DNA from: JACVRW01 sp963739095
GTDB lineage: Bacteria; Actinomycetota; Thermoleophilia; Solirubrobacterales; Thermoleophilaceae
Direction of reading: 5' to 3'
Assembly: GCA_963739095.1 (NCBI GenBank)
Contig: CAVTZF010000028.1
Coordinates: 1 to 64,000 of the forward strand
DNA: 64,000 bases
In this document: piece after piece, positions 59,671 to 64,000 of the stretch
How the letters are laid out: each line of letters begins with the position of its first letter
Position numbering within the stretch: position 1 is the first letter of the stretch
Program-made: the position numbers and the translations under genes
The notes under the pieces: generated by a model
The model's database searches: none
What the model saw: the letters and a program-made list of their open reading frames with translations, nothing else
What the model was told of the DNA's origin: nothing

Positions 59671-61260
59671 ATGGACTATCCGGTCGAGACCTTCAGCGAG
59701 GCGGAGCGCGCGCTGCTCGTCCCGCACTTCACGAACCTCGACCGGCCCGTGTTCGCGCTCGTGAACCTGCCGGAGACGGTCAAGGGCGCGATGTTCGCGC
59801 GCTACTCGCGCTACCAGGGCACGCTGCGTCGCATGTACCTGGACGAGTTCGCCGGCGACGCGGCCCCCGGCGTCCCCTTCGACGGCGAGGAGGGTGAGCG
59901 GGCACGCGCGCTCTACGAGCGCATCTTCATCGGCTACGGGGACGACTCGGTTGCGCAGCTCGGCGGCGCCCACATCGCCTGCGAGTGGGTCTCGAACGTG
60001 ATGACGAAGCTGCTCCAGCGCGGCCGCCTCGCCGCGTACCTCGAGCAGTCGACGCGCTACATCCCCTACGACGCGCCGATGGGCGAGGGCCTCGGCTATC
60101 GCTACTGGCGAAGCGCCGAGCTCGGCCCCGACTACACGGCCGCGATGGACTTCCTGTTCGACACCTACTCGGAGGCCCTGCCGCGCGTGATGGCCTGGGC
60201 CGAGGAGCGCTTCCCGCGCGATCCCGATATGCCCGAGGCGGCACACCGCGGCTCGATCAAGGCCAAGGCGCTCGACCTGCTGCGCGGCCTGCTGCCGGCC
60301 GCCTCGCTCTCGCACATGGGCATCTTCGCCTCGGGCCAGGCCTACGAGCAGCTGCTCCTGCGGCTGTTCGCCTCGCCGCTGCCGGAGGCGCGCGACTACG
60401 CGCGCATGATCCTGAGCGAGCTGAAGGCGGTGATGCCGAGCTTCGTCGCTCGCGTCGAGCGCCCGGAACGCGGCGGTGAATGGATCGGCTACCTCGAGGA
60501 GCGCGGTCGCAGCGCCGAGCGCTGGGCGGCGCGGCTGGGGCTCGACCGCTCGCGAGGCGACGTGGACGCGGGCCCGGCCGTGCGCCTGCTGTCGGTGCAG
60601 GGCAGCGAGGAGGAGCTGCTCGCCGCACTTCTGTTCGAGGCGGCCGCGAGCTCAGAGGACGAGGCGCGCGCGGCGATTCGCAACCTGCCGCCGGACGAGC
60701 GCGCCGCGATGCTCGCCGAGCTGGTCGGCGAGCGGCGCAACCGCCGCCACCGGCCCGGCCGCGGCTTCGAGTCGCTCAGCTACCGCTTCGAGGTCGTCTC
60801 CGATTACGGCGCCTTCCGCGACCTCCAGCGCCACCGCATGCTCACGGTCCAGTGGCAGACGCTCGGCCCGGAGCTGGGCGCCGGGATCCCCGAGGAGCTG
60901 GAGGCGGCCGGCGTCGCGGACGCCTACCGCGCGGGGATCGAGCGCTCACGCGCGGAGCACGAGCGGATCGTCGCAGTCGGCCGGCCCGAGCTGGCTCCCT
61001 ACGCGCTCTGCCTCGGCTTCAGGATTCGCTACATCCTCGACATGAACGCCCGCGAGGCGATGCAGCTGATCGAGCTGCGCTCGGGGCGCGAGGGCCACCC
61101 GGCCTACCGCGCCGTGGCGCACGCGCTGCACGCGGAGATCGCGCGCGTCCACCCCTCGGTTGCGGCGGCGATGACCTTCGTCGATCGGGACACCGAGCCG
61201 CGGCTCGAGCGCATCCTGTCGGAGATCCGGGCGCACGCGCGGCAGGCCGCTCGCAGCTAG
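59671..61260 (+). CDS. thyX: flavin-dependent thymidylate synthase, tandem ThyX domains
   Basis: This 529-residue protein contains two ThyX-type domains in one chain. Domain 1 (about 20-265) has RGR-x7-S (R117-S127, QRGRLAAYLEQSTRYIP), with the central His of the RHR-x7-S flavin/dUMP motif replaced by Gly. Domain 2 (about 355-525) has RHR-x7-T (R387-T397, RHRMLTVQWQT), with Ser replaced by Thr, and a helix MNAREAMQLIELRSGREGHP like the dUMP-binding region. Standard ThyX is about 230 residues and works as a homotetramer. The enzyme makes dTMP with FAD and methylenetetrahydrofolate. TATCGT lies ten bases upstream of the ATG. The arrangement suggests a pseudo-tetramer of two chains. Confidence 0.85.
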   Translation: MDYPVETFSEAERALLVPHFTNLDRPVFALVNLPETVKGAMFARYSRYQGTLRRMYLDEFAGDAAPGVPFDGEEGERARALYERIFIGYGDDSVAQLGGAHIACEWVSNVMTKLLQRGRLAAYLEQSTRYIPYDAPMGEGLGYRYWRSAELGPDYTAAMDFLFDTYSEALPRVMAWAEERFPRDPDMPEAAHRGSIKAKALDLLRGLLPAASLSHMGIFASGQAYEQLLLRLFASPLPEARDYARMILSELKAVMPSFVARVERPERGGEWIGYLEERGRSAERWAARLGLDRSRGDVDAGPAVRLLSVQGSEEELLAALLFEAAASSEDEARAAIRNLPPDERAAMLAELVGERRNRRHRPGRGFESLSYRFEVVSDYGAFRDLQRHRMLTVQWQTLGPELGAGIPEELEAAGVADAYRAGIERSRAEHERIVAVGRPELAPYALCLGFRIRYILDMNAREAMQLIELRSGREGHPAYRAVAHALHAEIARVHPSVAAAMTFVDRDTEPRLERILSEIRAHARQAARS

Positions 61261-61297
61261 CGCCCGGCGCGCAACTTTCTCCCCCAGAAACGGTTGG

Positions 61298-61330
61298 AGG
61301 GGCACCCACCACCACAAGGAGGATGCCCCT
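61298..61330 (+). promoter_or_regulatory. hairpin around the ribosome-binding site of the RTX-like gene
   Basis: AGGGGCACCC (61298-61307) pairs with GGATGCCCCT (61321-61330) with one mismatch. The strong ribosome-binding site AAGGAGG (61316-61322) lies mostly in the loop and partly in the stem, next to the TTG start, so it could tune translation. Confidence 0.35.
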
Positions 61331-62328
61331 TGAGCCAGCGTAGCAACAGGCTCATCATCGCCAGCGTCGCCACGGTGGCGCTGGCACTCATCGTGGCCAC
61401 GGCCGCGATGGCGGCCCGGATCGTCGGCGACGACGGGCCCAACACCCTGACCGGCACGCCCTTCGGCGACCGGATCCTGGGCAAGGGCGGCGACGACACC
61501 GTCAACGCCCTCGGCGGCCGCGACCTCGTGCGCGGCTCGGCCGGCAACGACACGCTGAACGGCCAGTCCGGCACCGACCTGCTGCTCGGCGGCGAAGGCA
61601 ACGACGCCGTGGACGGCGGCTCCGGCCGCGACTTCGTCCGCGGCGGCCTCGGCGACGACTCGATCCAGGGCGGCGGCGGCTTCGCCGGCCGGCGCGGCGA
61701 CATCCTGCATGCGAACGCCGGGAACGACACGGTTGTCGGCGGCGGCGGCTTCGACCTGATCACCGGAAACGCCGGGACGGACAACCTGAACGGCGGGCCC
61801 GGCTGCGACCGGATCTTCGCCGGTCCCGACGACGACGTGGTCGACGGCGGCGCGGGCTTCTCGTTCAACCGCTTTCGTTGCGAGCGCCTCCACGGCGGCG
61901 TGGGCAACGACACGCTGAACGGCGGCGCCGGCCGCGACTTCATGTCCGGCGGGCAGGGCGACGACGTCCAGACCGGAGGCGGCGCTGCCGACAAGCTGTT
62001 CGCCGGCGCCGGCCGCGACAAGTCGGACGGCGGCGACGGTGACGACGTCCTCTGGGCCGTGATCCGCGTCGACGTGACCGCCATCGGCGACGCAGAGGGC
62101 GACGAGCTCACCGGCGGCCCCGGGCGTGATCGCATCATCGTCCGGGACGGCGAGGTCGACATCGTCCACTGCGGCGAGGGCCGCGACCTCGTGGTCACGG
62201 ACCAGTTCGACCAGGTCGACCCGGACTGCGAGGTCCGGCGCCAGAGCGACATCACCTCGCTCGACCAGGTCGACGACAGCGAGGAGCGCGCGACGGAGAA
62301 CCCGCCCGAGGACGACGACGAGAAGTAG
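61330..62328 (+). CDS. secreted RTX-type calcium-binding repeat protein
   Basis: This 332-residue exported protein starts at TTG 61330, eight bases behind AAGGAGG. The signal sequence is IIASVATVALALIVATAAMA. The mature protein is almost entirely nonapeptide-like RTX repeats (GGRDLVRGSAGNDTLNG, GGSGRDFVRGGLGDDSI, GGAGRDFMSGGQGDD), which form a parallel beta-roll that binds Ca2+. Unlike RTX toxins or proteases it has no catalytic domain and no type I secretion tail, and it has a normal Sec signal. The C-terminus is acidic (DDSEERATENPPEDDDEK). Probable role: a surface calcium-dependent scaffold. It has two isolated Cys pairs, unusual in RTX. Confidence 0.75.
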   Translation: MSQRSNRLIIASVATVALALIVATAAMAARIVGDDGPNTLTGTPFGDRILGKGGDDTVNALGGRDLVRGSAGNDTLNGQSGTDLLLGGEGNDAVDGGSGRDFVRGGLGDDSIQGGGGFAGRRGDILHANAGNDTVVGGGGFDLITGNAGTDNLNGGPGCDRIFAGPDDDVVDGGAGFSFNRFRCERLHGGVGNDTLNGGAGRDFMSGGQGDDVQTGGGAADKLFAGAGRDKSDGGDGDDVLWAVIRVDVTAIGDAEGDELTGGPGRDRIIVRDGEVDIVHCGEGRDLVVTDQFDQVDPDCEVRRQSDITSLDQVDDSEERATENPPEDDDEK

Positions 62329-62386
62329 TTCCCCCTCACCGGAAGTGCGCGGGGGTCCGGGCGACCGGGCCCCCGCCGCTTCCGGA

Positions 62387-62392
62387 TAAGGT
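62387..62392 (+). promoter_or_regulatory. -10 hexamer, leaderless start of rpe
   Basis: TAAGGT ends seven bases before the ATG at 62400. A GC-rich hairpin-like stretch (GGGGGTCC ... GGGCCCCC) lies just upstream and may terminate the RTX-like gene. Confidence 0.4.
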
Positions 62393-62399
62393 CGCGCCG

Positions 62400-63080
62400 A
62401 TGCCACATGACCTCATGCGGGACGTCCGGGTCGCTCCCTCGATCCTGTCAGCCGACTTCGCCCGGCTCGGCGAGCAGGTCGAGCAGGTGATGGACGCCGG
62501 CGCGCGCGTCATCCACGTCGACGTGATGGACGGCCACTTCGTGCCGCCGATCACGATCGGTGACCTGATCGTGAAGGCGCTGCGCGATCTCGTGCACGAG
62601 CGCGGCGGCGTGCTCGACGTGCACCTGATGGTCGAGCGCCCGGAGCGGCGGGTCGACGAGTTCGCCGCCGCCGGAGCCGACACGCTGATCGTCCACTGGG
62701 AGGCCACTCCCCACGTGCACTACGCGCTCAAGGCGGTCCGCGACGCCGGCCTCCACTCGGCGCTCGCGATCAACCCGGCGACCCCGCCCGAGTCCGTCGC
62801 GGGCCTCGCCGGCATGTTCGACCACCTGCTGTGCATGACCGTCAACCCCGGCTGGGGCGGACAGCCCTACATCGAGACCTCGACCGCGAAGGTGGCACGC
62901 CTGCGCGAGCTGCTCGGGCCGGAGACGCCGATCGAGGTGGACGGCGGCATCGACACCGCCACCGCCCGCGAGTGCAGGGAGGCGGGCGCCACGCTGTTCG
63001 TGGCGGGGTCGTCGATCTTCGGAGCGACCGACCCGGCCGCCGCCTATGCCGAGTTGGCGACGGCGGCCGGCGCGGTCTAA
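62400..63080 (+). CDS. rpe: ribulose-phosphate 3-epimerase
   Basis: This 226-residue TIM-barrel enzyme of the pentose-phosphate pathway interconverts ribulose 5-phosphate and xylulose 5-phosphate. Signatures are APSILSADFARLGEQ, the metal/catalytic strands VDVMDGHFVPPITIG and LDVHLMVERPER, TVNPGWGGQPYIE at the phosphate loop and EVDGGIDTATARECREAG. It starts at ATG 62400 directly behind a leaderless -10. No pentose-phosphate neighbours are visible. Confidence 0.95.
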   Translation: MPHDLMRDVRVAPSILSADFARLGEQVEQVMDAGARVIHVDVMDGHFVPPITIGDLIVKALRDLVHERGGVLDVHLMVERPERRVDEFAAAGADTLIVHWEATPHVHYALKAVRDAGLHSALAINPATPPESVAGLAGMFDHLLCMTVNPGWGGQPYIETSTAKVARLRELLGPETPIEVDGGIDTATARECREAGATLFVAGSSIFGATDPAAAYAELATAAGAV

Positions 63081-63087
63081 CCGGTTC

Positions 63088-63393
63088 TCACGCGGCCGGG
63101 CGCGGGGTCTGACGCCCGCTACCTCCCATCCGGCGCAGCACGAAGCCGGCGATCAGCAGCACGATCACGACGCCGATGATGGCGCTGACGATGCCGCCGA
63201 GGTCGAAGGCGTCGTCGTCCCCGATGCCGAGGCCGAGCGTGAAGATCACGTATCCCACGGCCGCCCCGACGAGGCCCAGCACGATCGAAACGCCCCAGGA
63301 CTTGGGGCCGGACATGTCGGCGAAGGCGTCGTTCGGAACGAGCGCCCGGCCGATGACACCTGCCAGCAAACCGAGGATCAACGCACCGATCAT
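63088..63393 (-). CDS. GlsB/YeaQ/YmgE-family membrane protein
   Basis: This 101-residue protein has three hydrophobic helices. The first, MIGALILGLLAGVIGRALVP, is the Gly-rich signature of the transglycosylase-associated/stress-response family GlsB/YeaQ/YmgE. It has an unusual acidic loop (GLGIGDDDAFDLGG) and a basic tail. A strong ribosome-binding site (GGGAGGTG) precedes the ATG. The family is a frequent target of general-stress sigma factors; its molecular role is unknown. It is convergent with rpe. Confidence 0.85.
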   Translation of the reverse strand: MIGALILGLLAGVIGRALVPNDAFADMSGPKSWGVSIVLGLVGAAVGYVIFTLGLGIGDDDAFDLGGIVSAIIGVVIVLLIAGFVLRRMGGSGRQTPRPAA

Positions 63394-63485
63394 CCGTCAC
63401 CTCCCAGTGATATGGAGACTGCTGACAGGAATTGTGCCTGACGGGGTTTCGCAAACTCAACAGGTGACACCGATCGCTCAATCGG

Positions 63486-63899
63486 TCAGAGCAGCCGGCC
63501 CTCGAGCGGCGGGTCGGTGCCCGTGAGGCGGCAGCGGGCGATGCGCTCGAGAGCCGCGGGATCCATGCCGACGTGCGCGTGCGGGTCGAGCGTTCCCTCG
63601 TCGGTGTCGGTGAACGGCCACGGCTCGGGCCGGCTCGAGACGACGCGGCCGTCGGCGTCGACGCACTCGACGACGACGGTCGGGGCGCCGCCCGCCGTGG
63701 CGGGCTCGTTGAGCGAGCGGTCCTCGACGTAGATCGTGATCTCCGGTAGCCCGCCCGGCGTCCGCTCCACACGCAGGGCGGCCGGTCGTTTGGCGGTCTC
63801 CTCGTCATCGCTGCCGGCGAGCGCCACGATCACGAGCGGCACGGCCACCGCGAGCAGTACGGCGAGCGCCACGAGGCGCGTGCGCGAGGCCTGGTCCAT
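63486..63899 (-). CDS. hypothetical single-pass secreted/anchored protein
   Basis: This 137-residue protein has one N-terminal membrane anchor (LVALAVLLAVAVPLVIVALA) followed by an extracytoplasmic domain of about 105 residues (PEITIYVEDRSLNEPATAGG, later DPHAHVGMDPAALERIARCR). I do not recognise the family. It has two Cys, possibly disulfide-bonded. It is divergent from the TrpB2-like gene over a shared 40-bp promoter region with an inverted repeat. A short hairpin follows the stop. Confidence 0.6.
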   Translation of the reverse strand: MDQASRTRLVALAVLLAVAVPLVIVALAGSDDEETAKRPAALRVERTPGGLPEITIYVEDRSLNEPATAGGAPTVVVECVDADGRVVSSRPEPWPFTDTDEGTLDPHAHVGMDPAALERIARCRLTGTDPPLEGRLL

Positions 63900-63912
63900 G
63901 CGGGCGCCGATG

Positions 63913-63930
63913 CTAACCGCGCCCGGTTAG
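63913..63930. promoter_or_regulatory. inverted repeat between divergent leaderless promoters
   Basis: CTAACCG-4 nt-CGGTTAG is a perfect 7-bp inverted repeat. Its right end enters TAGGAT (63928-63933), six bases before the GTG at 63940, and its left end enters the minus-strand TAGCAT, ten bases before the ATG at 63899. A regulator bound here could control both genes. Confidence 0.45.
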
Positions 63931-63939
63931 GATCGCCGC

Positions 63940-64000
63940 GTGACCGCCGAGACCAAGTTCACGCTCACCGAGGACCGCATCCCGACCCACTGGGTGAACC
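63940..64000 (+). CDS. TrpB2-like tryptophan synthase beta chain, partial
   Basis: Only the first 20 codons are inside the window, from GTG 63940 (TAETKFTLTEDRIPTHWVN). The beginning TKFxLxExxIPTxWxN is characteristic of the TrpB2 branch of pyridoxal-phosphate tryptophan synthase beta subunits, which join serine and indole. The rest lies beyond the edge, so this is a tentative identification. TAGGAT six bases upstream indicates leaderless expression. Confidence 0.6.
   Translation, partial: MTAETKFTLTEDRIPTHWVN

Overview
The window is about 70% GC, densely coded and rich in actinobacterial gene families: a complete 14-gene NADH dehydrogenase I operon, a flavin-dependent (ThyX-type) thymidylate synthase, separate proline dehydrogenase and P5C dehydrogenase genes, ECF sigma/PadR/DUF4331/DUF2277 proteins, and many start codons lying 6-8 bases behind a TANNNT hexamer (leaderless transcription). 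I infer a Gram-positive high-GC actinobacterium, probably from the Thermoleophilia/Solirubrobacterales side. This placement is inference from gene content, not a measured phylogeny.

Left end (1-5,630): decayed or frameshifted accessory DNA (DMT permease, bacterial-PH protein, TetR relic). It is followed by a lower-GC cargo block with two paralogous ribbon-helix-helix-like proteins, a small zinc-ribbon protein, an excisionase-like protein and an intact tyrosine recombinase facing tRNA-Arg(ACG). This looks like one end of an integrative element. 5,640-18,750 holds regulators and envelope functions: autoregulated PadR, tRNA-Ser(GCT), DHA2 efflux pump, an ECF sigma factor overlapping a methylguanine-DNA methyltransferase, an HTH-membrane-SH3-YkuD fusion, a PPOX flavoprotein, a secreted M28 peptidase, a collagen-like protein, an ABC1/UbiB kinase, tRNA-Ser(TGA) 15 nt behind serS, a lipoprotein cytochrome c and an RsbW-like kinase.

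18,786-26,817 is the most interesting block, a probable transition-metal (Ni/Co, possibly Zn) homeostasis cluster. DUF4331-TPR-NicO forms one operon, and Fur-family regulator-CbiM-PDGLE-CbiQ-CbiO-67-aa His-rich protein forms a second. Both are preceded by the same bipartite sequence, ACTTGCAAT-N9-TCCGAT, which I propose is the regulator's operator. 27,346-42,225 is nuoABCDEFGHIJKLMN, with nearly every gene overlapping the next.

42,481-64,000: acyl-CoA ligase; a secreted GDPD/phytase-like phosphodiesterase; two tandem Tat-exported sulfatase-fold proteins that lack the formylglycine cysteine, with an MFS exporter; a GH6 glycosidase; DUF2277; a PHP phosphoesterase-APS kinase fusion that could make PAPS and remove PAP in one chain; a degraded AbiEi/DUF559 gene; proline catabolism genes; PhoD-like phosphatase; a double-domain ThyX; a secreted RTX-like repeat protein; rpe; small membrane proteins; and the start of a TrpB2-like gene.

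Several genes, including the normally essential nuoD and serS, carry single-base frameshifts. The simplest reading is that the assembly has residual indel errors, so frameshifts in other genes (DMT permease, PhoD, collagen-like, PH protein) need checking against reads before being called biology. The AbiEi/DUF559 and TetR remnants carry several lesions or a lost domain and look truly dead.
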